In this document: positions 45,989 to 55,674 of the stretch, piece by piece
How the letters are laid out: each line of letters begins with the position of its first letter
How positions within the stretch are numbered: the first letter of the stretch is position 1
Assembly (NCBI RefSeq): GCF_000218895.1
Contig: NC_015703.1
Location: 4,911,001 to 4,975,000, forward strand
Length of the DNA: 64,000 bases
Reading direction: 5' to 3'
Origin: Runella slithyformis DSM 19594
Lineage (GTDB): Bacteria > Bacteroidota > Bacteroidia > Cytophagales > Spirosomataceae
Notes under the pieces: generated by a model
Told to the model about the DNA's origin: nothing
Databases searched by the model: none
The model's input: the letters and a program-made list of their open reading frames with translations, nothing else
Position numbers and translations under genes: made by a program

Positions 45989-48600
45989 TTCACGGGCTAA
46001 CTCTAATAATTCGGCTACGGTTACTTCGGTACCATCGGCTTTTTCTACTTTTTTGTATTGACCAAACTCACTGACTGCTTGACCAAAACAGGCAGTGAGT
46101 AAATCAGCACCTCTAAAACCCAATTTGTATAATTCAGCAACTTCTTTAGCTACAGTCTTTTCTACTGCTTTTTTTACCTCTTTGTAATTTCCGTAGCCTC
46201 TGCTTTCAGCAGGTTTACAGGATACTGTTACAGAAGAGGCTAAAACTGCATTTGATAAACCTAAACTTCGGTTTGCCATTTCAGTATCCACTGCCCAGCT
46301 CCCGGTAATATTCATTCGGGCATCTAATACGGAATTACATAATGTTGTCCAGGCCTCAGTACTTTGGTGGGCAAACATAACACTTACAATATCAGCCGTT
46401 TGATGCTCAATAGCATCGAAGATTTGGGTCAATTTATTTTCAAAGTGTTCCTTTGCTTCCTGTTTGCTATCATTATGATGATGCTTTAGAGCCGTACATT
46501 CTTCACTTTTGGGGGTTTGTGGGGTAGCAAAGTTTAAAGGGTAGACATCACCTAAAGTACGTTTTAACCATACGTAGAAAAAATCAGATAAATCTGCGTA
46601 AGGAATGGCATCATAATAGGGGGGATCAGTAATAACTGCCGTTAAATATTTGTCAGAAAACTGTGATTTATCGCCACTGCTGGCATTTTTTAGTTCAACC
46701 GAAAAAGAGTAATCGTTCTCTGATTCAATATATCTGATAAGCCATTCCAATTGATTTAGGGCACTACCTGTAGAATTACAAAACATATTTGATTCAGGGT
46801 AGTCAAACATCATAGCAATAGCTTGTTTTGAAAATGGATGTTCAAGTGTTTCTCGCCCATTGTGCCATCTGCCAAAAGAAGTATTTACAAGTGAAATTCT
46901 GTCCAATAAAATTCCCAAGTAAGTAACAATAGCTTTTCCATAATCCTCGTTGTTGGACAATAAATCCTGTTTAAGAAGATTAAGTTTGTTTACCAAATTT
47001 TGAAGGGCATATAATTGGCGGTTAGAAAATAAATCACCCCATAATTTAAAACCCCATGGTGTTGGAAATTTACCAGTATGCTCTATCGGTAACTCTTCAG
47101 AAGGTTTTTCATAACTTATGTCTATATCGTTAATTACTTGTAGGGCTTTTTCACTGGGCAAAGTATATTCTTTGCCATTTTTGCCGTCCCAGATAACTGC
47201 TAAAAGCCGTTCTTTAGCTTTATCTTGAATAAATTGTTGTCTCAAATTTTTAACATCAGTCACACTTCCACAACATGGACAGGTCAGGTTTGCACTTTTT
47301 AACCAGCCCGGTATATTACTTTCTTCGTACCCTCCATGTTCTATTTGAAAGCTAATCTCATTATCACTTACAAGTGGCCTTAAATAAACTTGTTTGGCTT
47401 TTGTATTAGCTAAGTAAAATTGTCTTAGTAGAGGCACCTCTGCTTTGCAGGTAGGGTTGCTGCAAATGGCAACCCGAGTCCAATAATAAGCAATGGGCTT
47501 ATTGCCTTTTTCATCAGCAGGGTAAAGGTGGCCTATCTCCTTTTCAGTATTGTTTATTAATTTCTTTGCATAAAACTCTACATCAAAGCTTAAACGGTTA
47601 GGTATTTCTATTTTTAAGTTCTCAGTGTCAGGGTGTTTGCCGTTTTCTTTGCACCATTTTTTTAATTCATCTCTCCCATATAAATTTTCAAATTCACTTT
47701 TACTGTAAGTGATTGGTTTACCGTATTTCTGAGGGAATTCCAAACTGCCTTTCTGAATAATGTGAGCTACCGGATTAATGTCGTTGCCGTATGTTCGGCA
47801 GCCCAATCGAGCCGCTTCTAGCGGTATGGCTCCCCCACCCGCAAAAGGATCAAAAACCTTGGGCATCCGGTCGAGAAAGGATTCAATGGCTTGATTGACG
47901 GCTACCGTTAATTGTTTGGCAGTTTCGGTTTCAAGGTGTCGGTCAGGCAGGCTGTAAAGTTTTGTTTCGGCATTTTTAATGGCGCTGTATAACTCGTCAA
48001 ACTCTTTCAGTAATTCATCGGCGCTTTTTGGGTTACTGCCGGCAGATGACTGTAAGCTGTTATGTGCCACAAAAATGAGTTTTCGGGCTTTGTTGATGAT
48101 AGCTTCGTTTTTTTTATTATCCCATTTAATGAGGCTGGCGTCGCTGAGTTGTTTCCCTGCCGCAGGTGAGGGTCGACTATGAAGAAGCGCCTGCTGCATA
48201 TCCTCCGTAAATTTCCCGATAAACATTTGCAGGCGATTGCGAAGGCTATCTTCCATGGGGTCAAAAACGGCCGTCCACGGAATGTCTTTGTAAGGAGTGT
48301 ACGGGTCGCCCGGATTGTTTTCTTTTCCAAGAAGTATTTCTACCGCATCACGGAACGCCTGCGGGCAATTAGGATCGAGAGGGTCAGGTACTAAACTGGC
48401 AAATACTACCGCCCGGCACACCGGCAGCGGTCGGCGCGCCCACCACAGGTGCAGCGTACTGATATGCCCATGCCGAATTGATTTATCTCTTACACTTTCC
48501 GCCGATATTTCTTTGATCGGCATCGCTACTTCTATGAGTTTTTTAGGGGCAGTCATTGGTATATTTTTCTCTCAATAGGATGTGTTTATGTTTTTTGGTT

Positions 48601-48618
48601 GTTTACGTTTTCGTAAAC
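48601..48618. promoter_or_regulatory. Short inverted repeat upstream of the methyltransferase gene
   Basis: gtttacg-tttt-cgtaaac lies in the 100-base gap between the nuclease stop and the methylase start, with a further gtaaac copy at 48631. It may be an operator for methylase control; no regulator is identified. Confidence 0.35.
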
Positions 48619-48656
48619 GGTACTATTTTGTAAACAGGATTATTGCAGGCAAATTT

Positions 48657-49685
48657 TCACTGATTCAAATAGTCGAATTCACCCCAATTATGATTGTTGA
48701 GTTTTTGAGCCAACTCTTGAGCGGTATCCGCTTTTAACACGGCGGCAATCTCCCTGAAATACTTTTTCGATTGCAGCATTCCCCCGCTCGTTTGTTTATA
48801 AAAATACGTTTCAAAGCCTTCTGACAGAAGAAATACCTGCAAATCATATGCGTTTATCTCCTCTATTCTATTCGACCATTGGTTTATCTTATTGAGTGTT
48901 TCCAGCTTCAATAGTTCTTCGCTTTCTCCACTGTTATTCCAAGAAATACTAACACTTTTTAAACCCTTTTCGACCACTAAGACAGCTCTGATCTCATGGA
49001 TTGTGCGTACGGCTTTGTCGGAATAGGCACCAAAATATTTAGCACGTTGATGGGTATAGGCACCTCCTGAATTTGGACACATATACACACCGTCGTTTAC
49101 TTCGTGTAACGTGCCCGATGAGCTTACTACGTCCAATAGATATTTCCACTTTGGCAGGTAGTTGTTTCGATCAAGAAATTCCCGAAACTCCTCCACAAGA
49201 TAGGAAAGTGAAGTATTTTGGTAGGAATTTTCGAGGGCATCAACGAAATTTTCAAGGGAAAGAGGTTGAAGGACAACACCATCTTCTTTCGCTTTCTGGA
49301 CACTTTCCTTGACTTGCTCAGAGATATTATCTTCCTCAAAATTGCATAACAGAAATAGAATTTTTGTCTGAATAGACTTATTAAAGCCCTTGATGTGGTT
49401 GATTAATTGCTCATCATAAAACCAATTTGTTCTTTTTACTTCAAAAAAGACAGAAAAGGAGTTCTGAACAATCGTCAGGTCCGGAATACTGTTTTTACCT
49501 TTACTTTGCTGGTTAAACACCGGTCCCACGACCAAATCGGTGCCTGATCCTGCGATAGTGACCAAAAATTCCTGAAAACGTTTGGGACTTTCTTCATAAA
49601 GCAGTTTCATCACCAAGCCACAGTGATTGGTCAGTATGTTTTCGGGCTGGTGATAATCGGCAAATAAGGATATAGGTTTGCTCAT
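48657..49685 (-). CDS. Probable PD-(D/E)XK-type nuclease
   Basis: The protein has 342 residues from the ATG at 49685, which overlaps the helicase stop (ATGA) and is preferred over a start 13 codons upstream inside the helicase gene. The signature is SIPDLTIVQNSFSVFFEVKR: Asp, then Glu-x-Lys about 14 residues later on the next strand, preceded by a helical region. This fits the PD-(D/E)XK nuclease core. The rest has no motif I know. Its place between an SNF2 helicase and a methylase gives a restriction-like layout. Cleavage activity is inferred, not shown. Confidence 0.65.
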   Translation of the reverse strand: MSKPISLFADYHQPENILTNHCGLVMKLLYEESPKRFQEFLVTIAGSGTDLVVGPVFNQQSKGKNSIPDLTIVQNSFSVFFEVKRTNWFYDEQLINHIKGFNKSIQTKILFLLCNFEEDNISEQVKESVQKAKEDGVVLQPLSLENFVDALENSYQNTSLSYLVEEFREFLDRNNYLPKWKYLLDVVSSSGTLHEVNDGVYMCPNSGGAYTHQRAKYFGAYSDKAVRTIHEIRAVLVVEKGLKSVSISWNNSGESEELLKLETLNKINQWSNRIEEINAYDLQVFLLSEGFETYFYKQTSGGMLQSKKYFREIAAVLKADTAQELAQKLNNHNWGEFDYLNQ

Positions 49686-52600
49686 ACAATGGTTGAGGTA
49701 TAAGAGTGTAACTTCGATTTCCACTCGTTCATGGGCAAAAAGTACTGTACACCCTTGGATTTTAGTTCAAAGGTCAACGCCTTGGCAGGATTCTGAATGC
49801 GGTATAGTTTGGGTTCGCTTTTACAATTCATCACGATATACAGCCAAGCCGCATCACCGAGTTGGGCCAACCGGTTCATTTCATTTTCTGAAAGCATCAC
49901 ACTGCCATCCGAGCCACTTCGCCCTTTTACTTCGATGTAGCGTTTAAGTTCTTCGGAGCTGATGCTTTTTATGTCGTAGCCTTCGTTGTTGGCACTCACA
50001 TCCACCGGTTTCCAGCCTACGCTGCTTTCGTAGTCCATAGCCGTTTTCATCGCAATGGCCTCGGCTTCATCATCCCGGCTCATCCCGTAATGGCCCTTGT
50101 ACTCCAGTTGGGTAAGCGGTACTACGTACGCACAGCCCAATACTTCCGGGGCCTTAGGGCTGAGTTGGGCCATCAGTTCCAGACTTGCCAAACGACTTTC
50201 CTTCTTATGGATAAGTTCGTTAATACGTTCCTGTTTTTTCAAAATCTTTTCCTGCACTTTGGTATCACCCAACAATACCTTCGTTTGCAGTTCCTGTATG
50301 GCAATCTGCAAGTCCATGATGACTCTTGTAAAAGCCGATTCGAGGTATTTTTTACGGTCCGCTGCGTCTTTCAAAACATGGTCTTTGGTATCGTCAAATT
50401 GTGGGACCGTAATTTTTTCAAAACTCCATTGAATCACTTCATCCGTACTGATGACAGTGGGTGGCTCAATGGGTTTGGTAAAATCGGTCGGTGCGTGTAA
50501 ATCAAGAAATTTTGCCGGCGAAGTGATCTGAAATTCACCATTATTGGCTTGGTGTACCATAACCAAACGTTCATCGGCAATACTGTCTTCCTGATACCCG
50601 GGCCGATTATCCACAATTTGGCTTTTTACAAAAAAAGCAAAGTAACCTTCTTTATCATCGGGAGAAACAAGGATGGTGCCTTTGATCATATCTTCCCGGT
50701 ACAGATTACGAACTGCTTTGACCAAACTGTCAAAAACAGGGTTGCCGGGGTTTATATAATGGACCTTTCCCAAATCGCCAAGATTCTGATAATCAAGAAA
50801 TACCTGTTTATCGAAGCAAAATTGAATGGATTTAAGCGCATCAAAGTGAATTTTATGCCTGTCCCGCAGTTCAGTAACGACGGCATCCGGCATTTTGTCA
50901 ATCCGGTAAATGGACGGTCTCAATTCCGTAAAAGCTCCGCCCAGGCTTTTGAAGGCTTTTTCAAAAAACAGGCGAATGTAAATGGGCTGGAGACGCTTTT
51001 CGTCTGAATTTTCTTTCAAAATTCGGGCATCTTTAAAGTCAATGGTGCTGTGGGCCAACTTGGCTTTTTGTTCCTTTATTTTTTCAGTAAACCTGATTTT
51101 CAACACTTCATCTTCCTGAGCCAAAAACCTATCCAAGTCGGTTTCTTTGCCGTTGAAAACGGAGTTGATAATATCATCCAAGCCAACGCCTTCCAGTACA
51201 TCCTGAATGACGTCATACACGCGGTCGTCACCGATACCTTCCCGAATAATGTCCAATTTGGTTAACAGGCGTTCCAGTACTTTTCCTTCTTTGGTATTGC
51301 TTGCCACCATGTTAAAAACCAGTACATCCTGTTTTTGGCCATAGCGATGAATTCTACCCATGCGCTGCTCCAATCGGTTGGGGTTCCACGGAATGTCCCA
51401 ATTGATCAGCAAACGGCAGAATTGCAGGTTGATCCCTTCACCGGCGGCATCGGTCGCGATCAGAATTTGGGTATCAGGCTTAGCAAAGCTCCACTGAGCT
51501 TCCCGGCGTTCGTCCACCATTTTACCTCCGTGAATGGTAACGACTTTATAGCCACCGCTTTTGGTGAGACGTTCTTCCAGATACAGCAACGTATCTTTGT
51601 GTTCGGTGAAGATGACCAGCTTTTCTCCTTTATCCAGTACACCGTTGGATTTAAGCAGCTCCTGTAATTCCTGAAATTTCTTCTCTTCCTGCTTTCGATG
51701 ATAAAGAGTTTGAGCCATCTCAAACAACTTTTTAACTTCGATAGCTTCCAGTTGTATCTCTCCCAAGCTTTTGGCAGTGGTGAACAGCTTAAATTTACGG
51801 GGGTCGGAGAGGATATTTTCCAAGGCGTCTCTTTCATCGTCCTCCAATTCTTCAAATTCTTCAATATCGCCCACATCAAAGCCTTCCAGCTTGTGGCGTT
51901 GATTCCAAAGATTGGGGTTTTTATTGACCTCATCTACAATGCCCTGTAGGGCTTTCCACCTTCTTTCCAGCGTATTTTTAATGGCGTAGATAGAACTTAC
52001 CAATCGGCGCTGCATCACTGTTAAAGCCAAAGAAACGTGAATATTTTTCGTCTCAGTAGCCTCTTCTTTTTTCTTGCTTAGGTATCGGGTTACGGCTTCG
52101 TAGAGATCTTTTTCTTCGGGAGTAAGTTGGTAGGCAACCGTTTTTGTATAACGACTCTTGAACAGAGGATTACCCTGCCAATCCTTCATATCCTCTTTTA
52201 ATCGACGAATGAAGAACTTGTTTATCCCGTTGTGCTCCAGTTCTTTGATTCGGGTAGAAGCTATTTCATCCGTAGCAAAAATATCTTCATCCAAAAGTTG
52301 CAAAAGCTTTTTAAAGGTATCCTTTCTGCCCCGGTGAGGTGTAGCGGTGAGCAGCAAAATGTGCTCACATTGCTGTGATAAAACCTGCGCTGCCTTATAG
52401 CGCTGTGACAGGTATATTTTGCTTCCGTAGTCGTAGGCAGAGAGTTTATGACACTCATCAAATACCACCAAATCCCAATGAGAGTTGCCGGCAACATTGA
52501 GGACATCTTCGCGACACATAAAATCAATGGAACTGACTACTCTCTGTGCCGTATGAAAAATAGTAGGGTCAGAAGAAAAAAGGCTTCTGTTGACCAGCGT

Positions 52601-53128
52601 AAAGGGAATATTGAACTTTACACCCATTTCATCTTCCTGCCATTGTTTGGTAAGACCACCCGGAGTAATGATTAAAATCCTCTCTGCCAACCCTCTCATC
52701 ATCAATTCTTTGATAAGAAGACCTGTCATGATCGTTTTCCCGGCACCGGTATCATCTGCCAACAGAAAACGAATTTTGGGCATAGGCAGGAGAAACTTAT
52801 AGACAGCTTCCACCTGATGCGGCAAAGGGTCTACAATACTGCAATTAACGGCAAATAGAGGGTCAAATTGATAAGCGGAATTAATCCGCTCTGCTTCTGC
52901 GAAGAGGGCAAACTTTGTGGGATCACCCTTAAAATTGAAGGTTCCTTCTTCCGCTAAAACCTCTAATGCTTCAAATTCCCCTTTTGAAATAACTTTGGTA
53001 TTGGCACGCTTGGAGTTGACACCGGTAAATTTCAGGGAAACCATTGACCCCAAAGGCTGTATTTGATTAATCGTAACTGCTTCGGAAGGAATCAGATTTT
53101 TAACAATTTGTCCCGGTTGTATAGGCAT
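49682..53128 (-). CDS. SNF2-type helicase with C-terminal DUF3883 domain
   Basis: The protein has 1148 residues. SF2/SNF2 motifs appear in order: Q-region DPLPHQVEAVYKFL, I LLADDTGAGKTIMTG (~122-136), II LVVFDECHKLSAYD, III LLLTATPHRGRKDT, V ILIATDAAGEGINLQF, VI QRMGRIHRYGQKQDV. The last ~120 residues are DUF3883 (EGYDIKSISSEELKRYIEVK), a restriction-endonuclease-like fold found in DrmD-type DISARM helicases. Without drmA, drmB or drmC genes nearby, this is not DISARM; with the DUF1156 methylase and DUF499 ATPase it fits the helicase-methylase-ATPase type of defence locus (as I recall, named Hma in PADLOC). It is the first large gene of its operon. Confidence 0.88.
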   Translation of the reverse strand: MPIQPGQIVKNLIPSEAVTINQIQPLGSMVSLKFTGVNSKRANTKVISKGEFEALEVLAEEGTFNFKGDPTKFALFAEAERINSAYQFDPLFAVNCSIVDPLPHQVEAVYKFLLPMPKIRFLLADDTGAGKTIMTGLLIKELMMRGLAERILIITPGGLTKQWQEDEMGVKFNIPFTLVNRSLFSSDPTIFHTAQRVVSSIDFMCREDVLNVAGNSHWDLVVFDECHKLSAYDYGSKIYLSQRYKAAQVLSQQCEHILLLTATPHRGRKDTFKKLLQLLDEDIFATDEIASTRIKELEHNGINKFFIRRLKEDMKDWQGNPLFKSRYTKTVAYQLTPEEKDLYEAVTRYLSKKKEEATETKNIHVSLALTVMQRRLVSSIYAIKNTLERRWKALQGIVDEVNKNPNLWNQRHKLEGFDVGDIEEFEELEDDERDALENILSDPRKFKLFTTAKSLGEIQLEAIEVKKLFEMAQTLYHRKQEEKKFQELQELLKSNGVLDKGEKLVIFTEHKDTLLYLEERLTKSGGYKVVTIHGGKMVDERREAQWSFAKPDTQILIATDAAGEGINLQFCRLLINWDIPWNPNRLEQRMGRIHRYGQKQDVLVFNMVASNTKEGKVLERLLTKLDIIREGIGDDRVYDVIQDVLEGVGLDDIINSVFNGKETDLDRFLAQEDEVLKIRFTEKIKEQKAKLAHSTIDFKDARILKENSDEKRLQPIYIRLFFEKAFKSLGGAFTELRPSIYRIDKMPDAVVTELRDRHKIHFDALKSIQFCFDKQVFLDYQNLGDLGKVHYINPGNPVFDSLVKAVRNLYREDMIKGTILVSPDDKEGYFAFFVKSQIVDNRPGYQEDSIADERLVMVHQANNGEFQITSPAKFLDLHAPTDFTKPIEPPTVISTDEVIQWSFEKITVPQFDDTKDHVLKDAADRKKYLESAFTRVIMDLQIAIQELQTKVLLGDTKVQEKILKKQERINELIHKKESRLASLELMAQLSPKAPEVLGCAYVVPLTQLEYKGHYGMSRDDEAEAIAMKTAMDYESSVGWKPVDVSANNEGYDIKSISSEELKRYIEVKGRSGSDGSVMLSENEMNRLAQLGDAAWLYIVMNCKSEPKLYRIQNPAKALTFELKSKGVQYFLPMNEWKSKLHSYTSTIV

Positions 53129-53217
53129 GGATTCGGAAGGAATAGCTAAGCGGTTAAATTCTTAGGTTTTTTGAAAAATGTGACGACGGGTGTTGATGAA
53201 TTAATCAGGCGTCAGTC

Positions 53218-53538
53218 TTATTCAACAAGAACCTTTACCATATCACCTTTATCGGTACCCGAGAATATTTCCACCATTTCGTACGTATAACCTAAGTCTC
53301 GGAATACTCCTGATTTCATGCGTCGGTAAAAAGTTGCGTAGCTTACAGATTCATTAAGCCCTTCCTGTTTACGTAACTCGTCATATAGGCCATGTAATAT
53401 TTTACAGTTAGTCACGCCCAACGCTGCGCCTGACCTGACATTGCGAACGATATACCGATGATGATTTCTCAAAGTGTAAAGGATTTTCTGTAAATATAGA
53501 GAATTACGTCTTCTCTTAAGATTTGACACTATTCTCAC
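53218..53538 (-). CDS. Small basic protein of unknown function upstream of the helicase
   Basis: The protein has 106 residues, with a basic N-terminus (MRIVSNLKRRRNSLYLQKIL) and an acidic C-terminus. ESVSYATFYRRMKSGVFRDLG reads like a short HTH region, so a DNA-binding regulator or operon opener is conceivable. It stands 89 bases before the helicase on the same strand and 37 bases after the end of the shared ~470-base segment. I do not recognise the family. Confidence 0.5.
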   Translation of the reverse strand: MRIVSNLKRRRNSLYLQKILYTLRNHHRYIVRNVRSGAALGVTNCKILHGLYDELRKQEGLNESVSYATFYRRMKSGVFRDLGYTYEMVEIFSGTDKGDMVKVLVE

Positions 53539-53572
53539 ATATTTTTCAAAATAACTGTATGTACAGTATACT

Positions 53573-54038
53573 TACGGTGATAATAAGGCATATTTCGTGT
53601 ATTTCGATACCCCCGACAATCTTAAAAGCTAATGCAGTTCACTCGTATGGTCTTGATTATAAATGCTTTAGATTAGAATATGAGATTGGAGATAAAAAAT
53701 ATCATTAAGGCTTTACCGGTGTCCGGAGGGGAGAAGTTTAGCCAATTTTAATCGGTGGCTAACTGATTGATTATTAGGGAAAAATACCGTTTGATAACTT
53801 TTTGGTTACACGAAGTAAAAAGTTGGTTTTACCATGAATAGACTTGGTGCTGTCAATATCGCTCATTCCTGTTTTTTGCCTAAAAGCTGCTTTTTACCTG
53901 CTTGAGTTAACTGCAACCGGATCAAGTTTACTCCTGCGGAATTACGGGCTGTGATCTTTAGGTTTTGTATCACATTTGCATGTACATGGTGTATATACAG
54001 TTGTATTTGGAGCTGATAAGATATGATACTAAAACCAA
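53573..54038. repeat. ~470-base segment shared with 27290-27757
   Basis: This is the second copy of the segment found upstream of BREX, in the same orientation relative to the defence operon it precedes. It ends where the hairpin of repeat R4 begins. Stops interrupt every long frame; a short rest of similarity to coding (frames reading RLEYEIGDKKY) may be a relic. Confidence 0.85.
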
Positions 54039-54150
54039 AAACCCACGTTACAGGCTTGTAACATGGGTTTTTAAGGAAAAGAACATATACCACTACATGC
54101 CGGAGCATGTATATACATTTGTAAATACAATCAGGTAGAAAGCGGCTTTT
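53965..54150. repeat. Dispersed repeat R4, complete
   Basis: The left arm is tgtacatggtgtatataca. The hairpin is aaaacccacgttac (54038-54051), a 6-base loop, and gtaacatgggtttt (54058-54071; one mismatch to a perfect stem). The right arm is ttaaggaaaagaacatatac, then tgtatatacatttgtaaata and atcagg. It separates the second defence operon from the AbiE-like pair. The left arm overlaps the shared 470-base segment. Confidence 0.8.
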
Positions 54151-54195
54151 AGGTATCGCTAACGGTTACTTCGACGGAGAAATTTTACTTTCGTT

Positions 54196-54426
54196 CTACA
54201 AAATTAAGTTCTGTTTTCTTCGCGAAATTTCAGACGTTAGTTCCGGTAAAATCGTCCATTTTATCGTTGTAAGTCGTTCGCTAATCATTTTCAGCGTGTT
54301 AAGCATGGCTTCGGCCGCCGGAAGCTTGCCATATACTAAGTTTATGTAGATGGCAGGAATGCGCAGTCTATCGGACAGCTGCTGAGCCAAATTCCTGAAA
54401 AATCTTTTGTTTTTGTGAAGATTCAT
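54196..54426 (-). pseudogene. Remnant of an AbiEii-type toxin
   Basis: From the ATG at 54426 the frame reads MNLHKNKRFFRNLAQQLSDR and LRIPAIYI, the characteristic first ~30 residues of AbiEii nucleotidyltransferase toxins. It then loses the family pattern (no GGTSL-type nucleotidyltransferase motif) and stops after 76 residues, whereas family members have ~250-300. The start overlaps the stop of the antitoxin-like gene (gaatgaat). The catalytic part has been deleted. Confidence 0.65.
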
Positions 54427-55169
54427 TCGATATTCCATTTTTCGGGGGTCGATAGTGCTTTTTTCGCTCCGGTCAATGGGTATTTGGTCAACGGATTCAA
54501 CGATTTATACAAAGGCTCGGCGAGGTTCGTCCATTGTAATTCATCCATCATAGCACCCAAAAGTGCCCGGGTAGCCGGAGGATATTTGAGGGCCAATCGA
54601 ATGATGGTCGTTGTGTCTTTTTCGGAGAGGGATTTAAGAATGGACAAAAACCGTCGACAAGACTGCTCTATGCGGGCATCAGGTATTTTTTTGATGTATC
54701 GAATCGCATCCAGAATTTGTAACAGCGGGATGTTGTCCTTAGTAATGATATTCTTTTGCGTTATAAATGATATTCTTTTGCGTGATAAAGGTTATGGTAT
54801 AACGCTCACGCTGAAAAGCGGCACGAGGGTGATTTTGACCTATTTGGATGGTGTTGCTCACTTGGGTGGTCAAACCCAGCTGATTGTAGATGCTGTAGCC
54901 TGTCAGGTACCCAATGAGCTTACCGTCTTCTTCCAACAGATCTTTCACTACCTGTTTTTGGGAGGGTTGTACCGGCCCAAAGGGAGTAGTCTCCGGCTTG
55001 AAGTATTTGCCTTTGGATAACTTGGCAATTTTGCCCTTTACCACCATCCGATTTAGGGATTTGATAACGGCTTCTTTTTTTTGACATCTACACCTAAATC
55101 CATATAGGTGAATACATACCATTTTGGAAGTCGGTCTATCACAAACGATATGTATTCAGATACTTTCAT
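54423..55169 (-). pseudogene. AbiEi-like (DUF6088-type) antitoxin, two frameshifts
   Basis: The intact frame would start at ATG 55169 (MKVSEYISFVIDRLPKWYVF), continue with KKEAVIKSLNRMVVKGKIAK and GYLTGYSIYNQLGLTTQVSN, and finish with TRALLGAMMDELQWTNLAEP to the stop at 54423. Two lesions break it. One A is missing from the A-tract at about 55077-55084. A 22-base tandem duplication (aatgatattcttttgcgt repeated, 54745-54784) sits at about codon 135. Removing one duplicate restores the frame TFITQKNIITKDNIPLLQIL. Family members bind their own promoter through a winged helix and neutralise AbiEii toxins. Confidence 0.8.
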
Positions 55170-55196
55170 TTGCTTTTTTGTTAACAAAGATAAAGG

Positions 55197-55230
55197 TTTG
55201 TCCAGTTTTTTATATAAAAAACTGGACAAA
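55197..55230. promoter_or_regulatory. 34-base perfect palindrome, probable AbiEi-type operator
   Basis: Half-site tttgtccagttttttat is followed immediately by its exact complement ataaaaaactggacaaa, 27 bases upstream of the antitoxin-like start. AbiEi antitoxins are known to repress their operons by binding inverted repeats at the promoter. The palindrome also contains the AT-rich core of a plausible promoter. Bases 55231-55379 hold nothing further. Confidence 0.75.
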
Positions 55231-55379
55231 GTTAGCCCAAGTTTTATTGCCGCTCATACTAAGTTTTGAATTCAATTCTAAAAAGCTACTTACCGGTTAG
55301 TTCCGTTGCCATTCCATTAATTTTTGCATTCTATGCCTTCTCATCAGCTACCGGTTGAAATGTACTGTCCAATAGCCCG

Positions 55380-55541
55380 CTATCTTCCCTTTAATGGAAT
55401 AGTGGTTTGGAGATTTTTCAATGCCTGATCTACAATCTGTATTTCTGTCACGTTTACATATATTTTTTGTTTATGAAAACGTAAACGCGGCCTTTTCGTA
55501 AACAATGGGGATGTATTCTCTTCCACTGTCATTGCATCCAT
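55380..55541 (-). CDS. Possible 53-residue ORF, doubtful
   Basis: This frame starts at MDAMTVEENTSPLFTKRPRL and ends at 55380; a longer version would run back into the palindromes of repeat R5. There is no family, and it could be the tail of a deleted gene. It is recorded only to describe the 55231-55600 spacer, which otherwise contains scattered cgtaaac/gtttacg motifs. Confidence 0.15.
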   Translation of the reverse strand: MDAMTVEENTSPLFTKRPRLRFHKQKIYVNVTEIQIVDQALKNLQTTIPLKGR

Positions 55542-55594
55542 CGGCAAAAAGTACGGTATCCTACTGTATACAGTTACAACCGCTTTCAATACAC

Positions 55595-55674
55595 ACCTTT
55601 GTACATACAATTGTCCATACATTTGTATATACATCGCTATTTTAATCAGGAAATATACTTCTCTGAAAATCAAA
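55595..55674. repeat. Dispersed repeat R5, left arm (split by IS4 copy 3)
   Basis: tgtacatacaattgtccata and tttgtatatacatcgct are followed by aaatatacttctctgaaaat, matching the left arm of R3. The right arm resumes at 57114. The hairpin that stands between the arms in R3, R4 and R6 is missing and the IS is in its place. Confidence 0.8.

Larger units (their letters stand above)
44047..48556 (-). pseudogene. DUF1156 DNA methyltransferase, interrupted by IS4 copy 2
   Basis: The 5' part runs 48556-45989 (856 codons) and the 3' part 44548-44047 (~166 codons), together a ~1020-residue protein. Seen in the 5' part are the DUF1156 start (KEISAESVRDKSIRHGHIST, LWWARRPLP), SAM motif I DPFAGGGAIPLEAARLG, a four-Cys zinc motif (CSNPTC...CPCCG) and catalytic DPPYYDAIPYADLSDF. 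The 3' part continues with DGDDFTKFYIGWLQLYGF. Across the IS the two parts are out of frame by one base and probably a few codons are missing. The 5' reading frame runs 22 codons into the IS, so an active truncated enzyme is possible because all catalytic motifs remain. The first ~260 codons are GC-richer than the rest. Confidence 0.85.

Noticed and set aside
49682-53128. DISARM system, because the helicase resembles DrmD with a DUF3883 end
   Set aside because: No drmA, drmB or drmC is in the neighbourhood; the companions are DUF1156, DUF499 and a nuclease-like gene.
54415-55020. + strand frame of 201 codons opposite the AbiEi-like gene
   Set aside because: The - strand has family-level similarity throughout once two lesions are undone; the + frame is its shadow.
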